Origin: Teratosphaeria epicoccoides
Lineage: Eukaryota > Ascomycota > Dothideomycetes > Mycosphaerellales > Teratosphaeriaceae
DNA length: 64,000 nt
Reading direction: 5' to 3'
Assembly: GCA_021401465.1 (NCBI GenBank)
Contig: JADDMT010000011.1
Coordinates: 310,001-374,000 of the forward strand
Position 1 is the stretch's first letter. The number at the start of each line of letters is the position of its first letter. Below, piece by piece: positions 32,394 to 43,418 of the stretch. The notes under the pieces were generated by a model. It was not told the origin of the DNA. It worked only from the letters and a program-made list of their open reading frames with translations, and made no database searches. The position numbers were made by a program, and so were the translations under genes.

Positions 32394-33458
32394 TCAGAAA
32401 TGCCGTCGCTCACCACGCAAACGCGAGCTATCAAGACCGGATATCTTCAACGCTTCCTCTCGAAGGTTATTCTCCCGCTCCACATCATGAACACGACCAT
32501 GCTTCCTCGACTTGAGAGACCAGTCAGCGGCCCTCCACATCCCACCAAATGCCATGCCCGGATGAAACACCGTCAGACAGACAGTTGCAAGACCTATCAT
32601 CGCGCCATCTAAAATCAGAAAATCCGTCTCGTCGTTCCACAAATCGCCTGAGAACCCGCCCCAGAGCTCAGCTGCACGGAAAATCGATCTAATGAGAATC
32701 GCGATGGTGGCAAGTAGCAACGACGCCGTGAACGCCTTGAAGATGGATCTGTCGCGAGTCTTTTGCTTCTCTGCACTCATGTCCAAGAGACCTTGACGAC
32801 ACCGCCGGCCGAAGTCTGCAACCACAAGGAGGAAGACGGCGAGACTGACAGCCTGCAGCACGAGACCTGCTATCATGGTGTTGATGCCTGTCTGCTTGGT
32901 GTCCTTGTCGTCAGCCGCTGTGTCTGCGATGGCGCCACCTGCGGCCTGCAGGAGGAGGGAGAGGAAGTCGGAAGTCATGAAGCCGATGGCGATAGTTCGA
33001 GGGGCGAAGCGGGAGTTCTTCTGACCGTAGACGACGATGAGATGCGTCAGACAGATATAGACGCCTGCGCTGATGAATACTGGTGCGATTGTTGCGGCAA
33101 CCAGGTATCTGCTCGTCGTCAGTATGCTTCACAGCTGAATGTGACCTGGCGGGCAATCTTACAGCAAGAAAGGTCCGCTAGCAAATGGATTGTCATGAAT
33201 CTGCAATCTGGCCGCATACCCAAGCACTTCCAACACCATCCCGAGGACCAGAGCTACGGCGAAGCCCCATGTCCTGTGAACTATTCCCGAGATAAGTTGA
33301 GGCAGGACGCAGGCTGCGAAGAAGATCGCGAAGAACAGATTCGCGCCATAAGATGGGATGTACAGGAAGTTCGACTGTGCCAGACAGCAGGAGTCCAGAG
33401 TGCAATGGCCATAATCAGTGATCGTCAGGTTGCAGTTGGCGTATGGATCAACGCTCAT
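32394..33458 (-). CDS. RTA1-like seven-helix membrane protein
   Basis: Two exons (33458-33163 and 33108-32394) encode 336 residues. The 54-bp intron (33109-33162) has GTAAGA, a CTGAC branch motif and CAG. Splicing restores FLLYLVAATIAPVFISAGVY, a typical core of the RTA1 family of fungal seven-transmembrane proteins (Rta1, Rsb1, Pug1), which are linked to resistance to 7-aminocholesterol, long-chain-base export or porphyrin uptake. Helices are visible from ANLFFAIFFAACVLPQLI onward to the C-terminal TDFLILDGAMIGLATVCLTV. The start MSVDPYANC was chosen because families of this type have short N-termini; a longer in-frame start exists at 33638 but adds low-complexity sequence. The substrate cannot be told from sequence. 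It lies 360 bp from the transposon block. Confidence 0.88.
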
Positions 33459-34507
33459 GGTTGCTGGTTGTTGATTGCTGGTTGAACCCCTCACAAAAAA
33501 GTCTGGAAAGCTCACATCGACCTCTGTTTGACTGGGTGGTTTTTGGAGAAGAATGACCGAGCTTTGTTTGAGCTGATGTGAAGACTCAAGATTGTCCTGG
33601 TAGCTAGTAGCGCTGGTCGTGCACAGCGGTAGACTCACCTCGTGCCAGCACCACCGACGAGTGTGAAACGCAAGAACGACCTTTTTATACCTACAATCAT
33701 AGAGTCAAATCTCTAGATTCTGCATATGCCTATGCAGTCAAACACCTCAACCCTAGTCTCAGAGACGCTACCCTTGTGTCGTTCCCAGGGACAAAGAATG
33801 CGCTGGCTTCCTCGCACCCACAACAATAGCAAGGTCTCACAAAGCCGCCTCTCGACCTATGGACACTACGCACGAATTTTGCGGCCCGATTCACATTCTG
33901 TAGGCCACTCTGCCACAGTATGTAACATATGTGGCTATCTGCAACCCTACGGAAGCATATATCAGACTACTCGATCATTGACTGGGTCAAACCGGTGCCT
34001 GGGATCGAAAGCGGCGATTCGCGCACGCTGCCGCATGATTGGCTGGTGCTTCACATCCCTCTCGTGGCTCCGCATCCGCGCAGCCAGCGTACAAGCCTGC
34101 GGCCGAGCATACCTGGAACATAATCCTAGCAAGCTGCAGCCTCTTTATCGCTGCTTGCAAAGGTCATGAGCACGGCGAATAGAGAGCAAGCCTGACTTGA
34201 TAGACTGGAGTTGCCGTGCACCGTGCAGCATTCATGCCCGTCAGACGTCCGGAAAGCTGCTCCGTGCCTCACGAGCATTTGACTGCAATGGACCCTAGAT
34301 ACACGTGAAAACAAGCCATCCATTCCTGATGGCAGTCAATGTCGTTTCGAGGACAATGTAGCATAGATCGGCGTCATTGACCGTCACACGACTCGCATGC
34401 GAATGATCGTGTCATTCCCATTTCTGCAGCAGTGCAAAGTTCGATATGTAGGGGTATTCGCCACGTACAATGTACTCACCAGTCATAACTTATCCAATGA
34501 CCGTTGA
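33459..34507. other. Intergenic, no gene recognised
   Basis: About 1 kb between the RTA1-like start and the 3' end of the polyphosphatase gene. It should hold the promoter of the RTA1-like gene. A 147-codon plus-strand frame at 33726-34169 is compositionally poor and unlike any family I know. Confidence 0.5.
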
Positions 34508-36625
34508 TCAATCTCCAAATTGGTCTTCGATCTCTTCGGGTGGCTTCGTCTCGACGAAGGCCCTTCGGATGAAGGTGAACCAAGCCTTATTGTTTTTGTA
34601 ATGACCGTGTTTCTTCTTTCTCTTCTTGTTCTCGTCGCCTTTATTCTTCTTCTGGGTATCAACATCAGTCTCCTCAGCGTGCTCTATCTCCTCTGTCACC
34701 TCGTCGGACGTCAAATCGTCACCTTCGGGGACGTAATCTCCGATCCTGCTCGCTAGATCGACCAGGCTTGGCATTGTCAGATCCTTCAGCCTGTATACAT
34801 CATCGTCCTGCGTATCGTAGTGTATCTGGAATTGGAACTTTTTGGGCTGTGGCGTATGCGCTCTGTCGTGTGGCTTTTTGCCCTTATGTTTGCCCGAGTT
34901 CCACTTGAAGGCCTCGGCATCGTCGTCGCCACCGCTGGATCCAACAAAGTCGTTGTTGATGTAGGTGAGGTTCGCGTAGTACTGAGTGTATTTCAGGAGA
35001 GAAAGTGGCTGCTGCGAGTATGCAGGTCCAGGTGGTGTAGACTTAGCAGGCGGGTCCGGGATCTTGAACTTGTACTTCTTGTCTTTCTTCTTCTTCTTCT
35101 TCTTCTTCTTCTTCTTCTTGCTGGCCTCAATGTCGTCCTGACCGTCCACTGGAGGAGATAGGTACAGAGGAGGCGGCACTGGCGCGTCAAGCTCCTGGCT
35201 GTCAGCGAGCCCACTGACGTTGTACTCGAACACGCGCAAGACCGGCAAAAGATTCGGCACCACACTGGCGCTGACAAATGAGGCAGAGTATTTTTCTGCG
35301 TACTTTCCGCCGATCTTCTTCAGAAACTTCTTCTTCGCCTCCTTTGCTTTCTTGGCCTTCTTGCTCTTTTTGGTTGCTGTTATACCCTCCCAACATCGTC
35401 GCAAATATCCAGCTCGCTCGCTATCGTCGCACGTCTCCAAATCAGAGTCCTGGAGCCAATTGTAAGACTTTGGAGGTTCCGGCAGTTGTGCCCAGTCTGC
35501 CCGTAGCTCGGTCCAGTAATCGTCGGATAAAGCAGAATGGACATCATCGTCATCGTCATCTGCATGTTCAGACGTATGCAAGTAGTTCATCCGGCCTTTT
35601 TTGGTATCTTTGCTAAGATCTTTGAAATCTTGTAGTATGAAATGATCATAGTTGAAATGTCCATAATGACTGCTCACGATGACGTCGCGATACTGTCTCT
35701 GCCACAGCGTATACTTCTGCCAGCATGTCTCTTCCCACAGCGTCTTGGCATTCTCTCGAATGGGCGGTACATGACCAGTCAGGATGGCCTTGACTCCACG
35801 GACGCGCATGAACTGAAGCTGAATGCGCAGCCATTCCATTTGCTGGTATCCGGGCTCCTTCGGCGATGCGCAGCCATCGACCGCTGCATTCTTATTGAAC
35901 CAATACAGGGTGTTCAAGCTGAATACTGCGAGTTTGTTCGGTATAACTTCGACATAGAACCAGCCACCCTGCTCGAACTGATGCTTCTGTGCCTCGGGCA
36001 CGAATTGTCGCCATGTCCGCGAGTATGTCCGCGTCCAAGCGTTCGGTCCTTTCGCCATAACGTTGTGCGGCAAAATGTCGTTGTTGCCCAGGTTTGGCAC
36101 TACGGGTATGATGAAGTCGTTATTCGGGTCACCATCTTCCTTGTCTCCATTGTGCTTTCCAAATACCTCAAACATTTTCTCCACCAGCCACTCGTTGGAT
36201 CCGACGACTTGCTCAGCATTTCGTGGAATATCCTCATCATTGTCGTGCCTTGCGGAGTCACCAGTCCATATGACGAAATCAATCTTGTCCTTCAGGTTCG
36301 CTTCCACCCACCCCATCGTCTCATTGATCAGCGCGTATGGGCTATCGCAGTCACTGACCTCCGCGCCATATATGCCAGCGGGTCCCTGCCCTCGATGGCA
36401 TGCCGACTCTTCGTCGGTCGCAGAGTAGACTTCGTAGAAACGATCGGGATGCATGTCCGTGATGTGTAAAAATCGCCCATGCAGCGGTCTCTTCTTGAGC
36501 ACATCTTGTTGCCCTCTGACAGGCACAATCATGCCCTCAAGACCTCCCAGAGGCACCTGATCAACAGGTACTGCAACCGCCCGCCCGACCACTGAAGCTA
36601 AACAAAAACTCCATAGCTGATGCAT
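34508..36625 (-). CDS. PPN1: Endopolyphosphatase (Ppn1-type)
   Basis: A single exon of 705 codons plus stop. Ppn1 cuts long inorganic polyphosphate chains internally and in yeast is a type II vacuolar membrane glycoprotein. The N-terminus has a short hydrophobic segment (residues 4-19) as signal anchor. Metallophosphoesterase motifs are seen: DMH at 57-59, GDSARHDND at 122-130, GNND at 180-183, TGHVPP at 283-288 and SSHYGH near 318-323. The C-terminal half is long and polar, with six consecutive Asp (356-361), Lys/Ala-rich stretches (419-437) and a run of 12 Lys (503-514) coded by a CTT/AAG microsatellite near 35082-35118. The catalytic core is conserved. Start ATG 36625 is followed directly by the hydrophobic segment. 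Confidence 0.95.
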   Translation of the reverse strand: MHQLWSFCLASVVGRAVAVPVDQVPLGGLEGMIVPVRGQQDVLKKRPLHGRFLHITDMHPDRFYEVYSATDEESACHRGQGPAGIYGAEVSDCDSPYALINETMGWVEANLKDKIDFVIWTGDSARHDNDEDIPRNAEQVVGSNEWLVEKMFEVFGKHNGDKEDGDPNNDFIIPVVPNLGNNDILPHNVMAKGPNAWTRTYSRTWRQFVPEAQKHQFEQGGWFYVEVIPNKLAVFSLNTLYWFNKNAAVDGCASPKEPGYQQMEWLRIQLQFMRVRGVKAILTGHVPPIRENAKTLWEETCWQKYTLWQRQYRDVIVSSHYGHFNYDHFILQDFKDLSKDTKKGRMNYLHTSEHADDDDDDVHSALSDDYWTELRADWAQLPEPPKSYNWLQDSDLETCDDSERAGYLRRCWEGITATKKSKKAKKAKEAKKKFLKKIGGKYAEKYSASFVSASVVPNLLPVLRVFEYNVSGLADSQELDAPVPPPLYLSPPVDGQDDIEASKKKKKKKKKKKKDKKYKFKIPDPPAKSTPPGPAYSQQPLSLLKYTQYYANLTYINNDFVGSSGGDDDAEAFKWNSGKHKGKKPHDRAHTPQPKKFQFQIHYDTQDDDVYRLKDLTMPSLVDLASRIGDYVPEGDDLTSDEVTEEIEHAEETDVDTQKKNKGDENKKRKKKHGHYKNNKAWFTFIRRAFVETKPPEEIEDQFGD

Positions 36626-37285
36626 GTTGAATCTGTACCCGGCCGTGCTCCTCTATGCCCGCCATACACTCCGCCAGACTGCAACCCCTTCACGCCCAGA
36701 TGCAATAGGAGAAATGGAGATATCTGAGGAATTCTTCTTCAGCTCAGAAATGTCAACCCAAAAACAGCCAGCAGTACGTCATTCGTGGTCGTCTCAATGC
36801 AGGTACTGCGCGCCGATCCAGATCCGGGACAGGGCTTCGATGCAACTCGAGGTCAAATTGGCAGGAAGAGCACTGCTGGATAAGGAAGGCACAGAAACAG
36901 AGCGAAGGGAGATTGTTTCGACAACGTCCAGCTTGTAAATAAAATCAAAGTTCAAGTGCGGTGTTATCTGTTATCTCTGTTGGCACGCGACACTCCGAGC
37001 GGCTCTTCCGCGTGGACATCAATGTTGCTGCGCTAGCCTATCAGAGGCGCGCTTGTGTGACACGTTCTGTGTAGGCGCCATCTTGTGGAAAGATCAGCTG
37101 CCACGGAACGGTGGTCAGCGGAATCCTCTTGCACTCCGCTGTACGTGCGAAGCCGAGACCAGGCGCTGACGATGAAGTCACATAATACAAGGTGCAGGTG
37201 TTTGTCTCAACAAGCCGCCGAAGACGGCGGTTGCTGACCGTCAGAAATATCTACACCCAGAGCCTCTCGAGCTAGCGCGGCGCCT
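36626..37285. other. Intergenic, no gene seen
   Basis: This is the upstream region of the polyphosphatase gene and the downstream region of the epoxide hydrolase gene. I see no conserved frame or RNA gene in it. Confidence 0.5.
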
Positions 37286-38540
37286 TCAGAGCTTAGGCAC
37301 GGGCTCGACGATGCGGTAGCAAGGGCCGCCTTTCCCAAACATGTTCCGCAAGTCCTTGGTGATCTGCATCGTGGTCAGCACAAACTCCGACCAAACAAGT
37401 TTTAGCACTGACCTCTTCAGGGATTTCATGTGCAGCAAAATGTCCACCTCGGGTCTTGAAATCCTCGTAGACCACAGGCCCAAGAGTCCTGGCCCACGTC
37501 GAAGGCACCACCCCCAACTCCTTCGGCGCGTGACAGAGACCGAGCTTCACATTCGGGATCCACTGCTGCGTCCGATCACGGCTAACGCCATCGGCCGGAG
37601 CACGAATAGCTTCGTAGTATATTCGCAAGCTCGCGGCAGGACCTGCTACGGAGAAGGCATAGAGAGAGACCCATGTCAGGATCTCTTCGTCGGTCCATGG
37701 ATAATTGTCAGTCCAATCGTGTAATTTCTCAAGCAGCCATGCGAGTAGACCGACGGGAGAATCTGTTAGTGAGTACCCAAGGGTTTGCGGCTTGGTCGCC
37801 TGCAGAGTGCGGTAGCCGCTACCTTGCTCCAAGAACCACTTGGTCCGCTCAAGACCTTGACGCTCGCGCGCGTCATACGGTCTCAACGAGTGTTGGAGAG
37901 CTAGAATAGGATGCCTTTTCCAGGACGGTGGACCGGCCCGTATCATGTTGAGGTGTGAAGCCGGGATGGCCTCTGGGTAAAGCAAGCCCATCGCCCTTGT
38001 TATGTAGAAGCCCCAATCACCACCTTGGGTTACATACTTATTGTAACCAAGCGACTTCATCAAGCGATGATTGACTTCGGCATACTGTTTGAGTCCAAAG
38101 CCCTTCTGCTTGACACCTTCCGACCAACCGAAATTTGGCAAGGAAGGCGCCACAACGTGGAATGAAACGCCATTATTGCTCTGCTTCAGTCCAGCGAGTA
38201 ACTTCGTTACCTCGAGATAGCTGCCAGGCCATCCGTGACAGAACAGTAGCGGGATGGCATCCAACGACTCTGAAGGCTGATGGAGGTAATGTATGTCCAA
38301 AGACCCGAAGCCGTCGACAGTGACGGACTTGCGAAAGTTGGGCAAAACATTCAACTTAGCCTCTTCCTTCCGCCAATCGTAGTTGAGCTTCCACACTTGC
38401 GCAAGACGTTTGACCTCGTGGAGCGATGCACCATAGTCCCATGCCGCTGCCTCCAGCTCATCCGGAAAGCTCGCAATCTCAAGTTTCTGCTGTAGATCTC
38501 GGATCTTGTCCTCCGGCACAGAGATGTTGTACCTCGACAT
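37286..38540 (-). CDS. Epoxide hydrolase (alpha/beta hydrolase, EHN domain)
   Basis: Two exons (38540-37413 and 37363-37286) give 401 residues. The 49-bp intron (37364-37412) has donor GTCAGT, a CTGAC branch motif and GCAG. Residues 1-115 form the N-terminal epoxide-hydrolase lid domain (IRDLQQKLEIASFPDELE, VWKLNYDWRKEEAKLNVLPNF). HGWPGS at 102-107 is the oxyanion loop. Asp175 in GGDWG is the expected nucleophile, Glu341 in APKELGV the likely acid and His367 in GGHFAAHE the base. The family resembles microsomal and juvenile-hormone epoxide hydrolases, turning epoxides into diols. There is no N-terminal membrane anchor, so it is probably cytosolic. The substrate is unknown. Without splicing, the frame would read on into an unrelated tail, so the intron call is well supported. 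Confidence 0.92.
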
Positions 38541-39803
38541 TGCGAAAGCCGATTGCAGTGTCCGAGGCCGAGTTTGTAGCCGCAGACCGAATCGACCACT
38601 GCTCCAAACGGCAAATGCACTGTTTACTGTGCCACTGTATGCACGCGTCTCTGGTGCTCGAGCGGTGACGTGCTGGAAAACCCACGAGCAACTTTTGGTT
38701 TGTCTTCAATGTGAAGTACTTCGAGATGTTGAAGCTTTTTTGCCTTTTTGCCTTCTGCCGCAAAGTGTTCTGAGGTACGGACGAAGTGACATTATGGTCA
38801 GATACCCAGGTCTACGGTGTACCTTTATGCATACCGTCGTAGAGGAAAAGGTTACTACCGGCGCCCACTAGTCCGCCTAGCGGATGTCTGATTCATGATG
38901 TTACAGTCAGTGTACAGTGCCTGCACCTGCACACAGAAGAAGCGACGTGATGAAGCTCCGCATAGAGAGCGACACGTAGTACTTCGCACCGGCAAGGATC
39001 GTCTTCTGCTAGAAAATATGCAAGTCGTCCGGCCCAAAAGGCGATACCTGATCGAGATTTGACGCTGAGCGCAGACCTGCAGACAAGTAGTAGTCAGGAT
39101 GTTACAGGACTTGATCCCGTCAAGCGGAAAGTTGTGAAGGATTTACGCGAATCCAAGGTTTTGCTTGCAGACAATGAGATGCAGAAGCACACGGTGCCAT
39201 GGCGGCGGCTAAAGTATTATGCCTATTCAATCGCCATTCGATCACGACCATTCGTGCCGTCACCTCCTGATGTCACCGGAGCGGAAATAATCATCATGAT
39301 ATCGCGGGCTTTGTCGGCGGACTGTGACCGAATACAGAAGCATTAGCCCTATGCCCATGAACACCAAAAGCGCTCGAGCATTAGCGACACAAGGCTCCGT
39401 CTTGAGACTGGATATGCAGCAGAAACACTACCTGATCCTGCCCGTGCAGGTCACGACCGCACCCGGTCATTGCGAATCGCTTCGCCCAACGTGCAGCTTG
39501 CTCCACTGCAGTCAGCCATGCACTGCACGGATGACAGTGGATGTGGGTGCTGCAAGGCATTTTCATGTCGCTACATATGGCGATTGCAAGAACCTCTACA
39601 GCTCCGTCCACAAGTGCCACCAGATGGCAATGCCGTCCATGACAAGGGCGTTCTGGTCTCCTGCGGGTTCATTGAGACCCCTGCCATTGTAATGCTGTCG
39701 TTGATTCGGCCCTATCATCAGTGCTATCCCCTACACTGCTAGACCTACGGTACCGCTCCTTGGCACGCTTATTTTCTTTGCTTTTGTAGTCAGCTAAGTA
39801 GCC
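38541..39803. other. Intergenic, no gene recognised
   Basis: About 1.26 kb. Several short frames of 80-125 codons occur on both strands, but none shows a known motif or clear coding bias. It should contain the epoxide hydrolase promoter. Confidence 0.45.
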
Positions 39804-41255
39804 ATGATGCAGTATGCTTACCTTCTCACCGTTGCTGGAACACTCCTATCAACGCCCAGATCGAGGCTCGCGACTCAGATTTAATCGGCAGTCTGGTTGG
39901 CGGCGTGAAAGGACCCGTGGCCAGTATCTTAGACGAAGGCTTCGGCAAGCTGCAATCGCTGAGCTTGTCCACGGAGATCAAGAACCTCGCCAAAGCACTC
40001 GATATCCTTTCGGCCGTCAAGCCGGCCGCGACGCCGGCGAGTATCGACGAAGCGACGTCCAGTCTGTCGGCATGCTATCAAGCAAGCTCGACTCGGAACA
40101 AGCTCTATGCTGTGTTGGATGGACTGGTCGCTGGTGGTCTGACCACGGACAATGTCGCGAGTGCGAAAGGAGCCCGGACTTCTGGTGGTAATCGAAACCA
40201 TTCCCTACAAGAAGCTTAGTGTAGTTCCCGATAGATACGGACATGCTCTCAAACTGGACGTTTCGTGCGATGAATGCAGGTTGGCGGATCAAGTCTTTCT
40301 TTTCGTATAGACGAGAAAAGTCATTCATATACCCTCTTCCTTCAAATACGGTTTAGGTGAGCAGCCTGTGATCCTGGTCTAAGGTTCCGGGAATACCGGG
40401 TACACAACCTTCGTTGGCAATTACATCAAGCTCTTGCAGGGCCAGGACTCGTCCGTCGCCGATTCAGTCTGGCTGAACATTTCTGGCTACGGGCTCAACG
40501 GTGCGCAGGTCAATGCCGAGTATGTCGCTCACGCCATAGACTACGTCGATGGCACGAGCGGGAAGCGCAAGGTCGCCGTCGCCGGATGGTCGCAAGGGTG
40601 TGTCAAGACGCAATGGGCCTTCAAATACTGGCCTTCAACCCGGGAGCATTTTACGGACCACGTCGCATTCTCTCCGGACGACCACGGCATCTGAATAGCC
40701 AACTTCTTCACCTTGGACGCGCCCTGCCACCAAGCTTACTCTAGCAGGAGTACAACAGCAAGTTCATTTCGACCCCTTGAAGAAACGGCGGCGACTCCGC
40801 ATGTGTGCCCACCGCGACCATCTATTCTGGGTCTCTCGATGAGATCGTGGAGCCGCAACCAGGGACTGGTGCTTCAACGTACCTGCTCAGCAATAGTGGT
40901 GTTGCAGCAACAAACACCCATCATTTGCGCTGGCCAGCTGGCAGGCTCCTTCTACCTGCACCAGGGCACTTTGTACAATCTTCTTGAATAAGCCTTGTTC
41001 GTAGAAGCCTTGTCGCATGATGGTCTAGGCGATACGTTTCGTCTCGATCTGGGCTCGGTCTGCTCGGCATACCTTACTCCTGGCCTTAACTTGACCGACT
41101 TCTTGTTAACGGAGAATACTATTTTGCTTGCTAGAATTGCAGCCGGTCCACACACGGATCCCATCTCGACCGAGTTCGCCATTAAATGTAAGTGCAGCAC
41201 GTGCCACGGACCTGGCAGTTTGCTGACTTGTTTCCGGCATATGCAACCTATGTAA
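39804..41255 (+). pseudogene. Lipase B-like (CALB family) pseudogene
   Basis: Pieces in several frames line up in order with a secreted Candida antarctica lipase B-type alpha/beta hydrolase. There is a signal-like start MMQYAYLLTVAGTLL (39804), then a prodomain-like piece near 39865-40190 (RDSDLIGSLVGG onward). The core follows from about 40320: IHIPSSFKYGLGEQPVILV, then TAA at 40380-40382 where the family has Pro, then GSGNTGYTTF. The nucleophile elbow GWSQG near 40587 is intact. A TGA stop occurs at 40692-40694. SLDEIVEPQP near 40835 carries the likely catalytic Asp. A C-terminal piece near 41000-41190 contains SRLDLGSV-like sequence ending TENTILLARI. At least four frame changes and several stops separate these pieces, too many for introns. 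The damage is mixed, not just RIP-type. Confidence 0.82.
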
Positions 41256-43418
41256 ACTGGAGACCAGCATGATAGGGAAAGTAGAATGATAAAGAAGACA
41301 CAGCTCTGGTGGGCATGGACAGCGAAGCCATCGGTCAACCGATTGCCCTGTTGATGTGGTTGACTGGTCATTGACAACGTTCACTGCGTGTTGACACGTC
41401 TGGCTCCTTCTCACCACGGCAGAGATAATTGATCGAATCACTGGGCATGGTCGCTAGACGCCTGCGCCTCATTGCAATATACTATCTATTGTTTCGCAAC
41501 ACTGCTTTTCGATGGCGACGGCCGCTCTGTATCCTTGTACATCGATGAGATACTCTTCCACATGAGAGCTCTTGCTCATAGGCACTGCCGGCCCAGAAGA
41601 TGTGTTGTGTGCGCAGAACCCTCTTACAACCATTCCGTGGTCAAGGTACTGACTTGTCGCGCAGTGGATTTGATGATCAGGCAGCTGGTGAAGAACTATC
41701 GGAGAAAGACCAAAGAGCTTGAGAGACCCGAAGGCAGCCCTTGATTGTAGAAGATCTTTAATTGCTGTTGGCAGACAACAAACAGTAACCACTCACATCT
41801 CGCAGTCGGACTACCCGCTGGCCGTGTCGTGTTGTGTTCGCGTGACTTTACGGATCGCTCGTTGGTTGTGGCCGTGGTCTTGGTTTTTTGCCCTCGGACT
41901 TTCAGTTGTCAGCACCTGCACTGGCGACCTCCATTGCAAAGCCTCGAGGCATGCAGTATCCATGTCCACAGGTTTGGATGCAAACCATCTCCTATGACGG
42001 GTGAAGACTGACCAATTCCACGTCCGTGCACTTAGACTTGGCGTGAGGGAAGCCCCCAATGCCGTTGGGTGTGCATTTCGCGCCTGACACTATACACTTG
42101 GAGGTCTGGAGAGCAGTGTTTCAGCCTTCACATCCTGTTACGCCACTCAGAGAGGTGAGTACTGACCAAATCACAATCCTGCTCCGCGATGCCATCATCG
42201 GTGTACGTCTGACAGACTCCGTTGCCGCCGAAGCGAGTGGTGCAGTACTAAATGGTGCCCTTCATCAGCTGAGGTTATGGGAGTGTGCTGGGCGGCGATC
42301 TTACTGAGGGCCGGACGAACATCGCGGTGCTCAGCGAGGCGAAGAGCGTGAGGAGCGCAAGGTACTTCATTGTGCGGATGGACGATCGCCAGTGTATAGC
42401 AGGATTTGAGATGACGGTTGTATGTGGGTGTGTCGACGGCGATCAAACAGCTGAGACGGGTGCCGAGTCTCCATGGCTGGTACCAAGCTGGATTAACGTC
42501 GCGATTCTGGAGAGATGAGACATAGCCTATTGTTCTATCCGCTGTCATCTTTGCTAAGTTCATCAGTGATAGACCGTGCAAGTGTTCCTAGAGGGCACGT
42601 TTTTGCGGTGTCATAATTACGATCGGTTCGATCCATGGAATGATAGGATGAAGTTCGCGATATCATGAGCCCGTAGTCAATGTCGTGGGGAGAAGATCCA
42701 TTGCGTACATCACCTTTTAATTACGGGATCTATTCGGAAGGCACGTACGCTCGTGCGCCACATCCCAAAAGTCGCAATAATAATGTCATTAAATGGGGCA
42801 GTTGTACAGGTATTATGAGCGCTAGAGTACCGCGTCGCGCCGTTCACACCTTGCCCAACCATTGCTGGCTATTGCTATATTGGTAACGGGAGGACCTGCT
42901 CGACTTCGTGATGACTTCATCCGGCTTAGATCCTGGCTCTATTATTATGACTTGACATATACCTCACCGCCCATGCCTAGACGACATAAAGTCTAATTGA
43001 CTTCGGCATAGTACGGTGCATTCTCATACTACTATGTCGCGAGACTACACAACAGAGACCTGCAATCCCTACAAGGCTACAGCTGCTTTGGCGCCTTCGC
43101 ACGACGAGCTTCCTTGCTTCCTTAAGCCGCAGCTGCGAGCAGCGGAGTGCGGCAGCGACTGAGACATCGGATTCAGTGTGGAACCGCACGAAACATCGAA
43201 CCCTCCCGTCCACGGCTAACATACTTCGCACTCACGAGTCTACCGATGAGCACAGCATGATTTCGAGAAGCAGCCGACCCAGTGTGCCTTCGAATACGAC
43301 TCACATCCTGCGTTCACGATCATACACCAAAGCAACGCAGCATACACCAGGCGTGCGTCCCATAACATACTTTTCGACGGCTGCCTGCTAAAGGCGGGCA
43401 GCACCTCACAATCGACCT
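41256..43418. other. Long intergenic region, no gene recognised
   Basis: About 2.2 kb without a convincing frame, splice pattern or RNA gene. Short frames (up to 128 codons) on both strands look like chance. The last few hundred bases probably hold the promoter of the gene at 43419. Confidence 0.45.

Noticed and set aside
33726..34169. 147-codon plus-strand frame between RTA1-like and polyphosphatase genes
   Set aside because: No motif, unusual residue composition, no leader or splice signals supporting it.
35642..36469. 275-codon plus-strand frame opposite the polyphosphatase gene
   Set aside because: It lies wholly antisense to a clearly conserved coding exon and shows no motif of its own.
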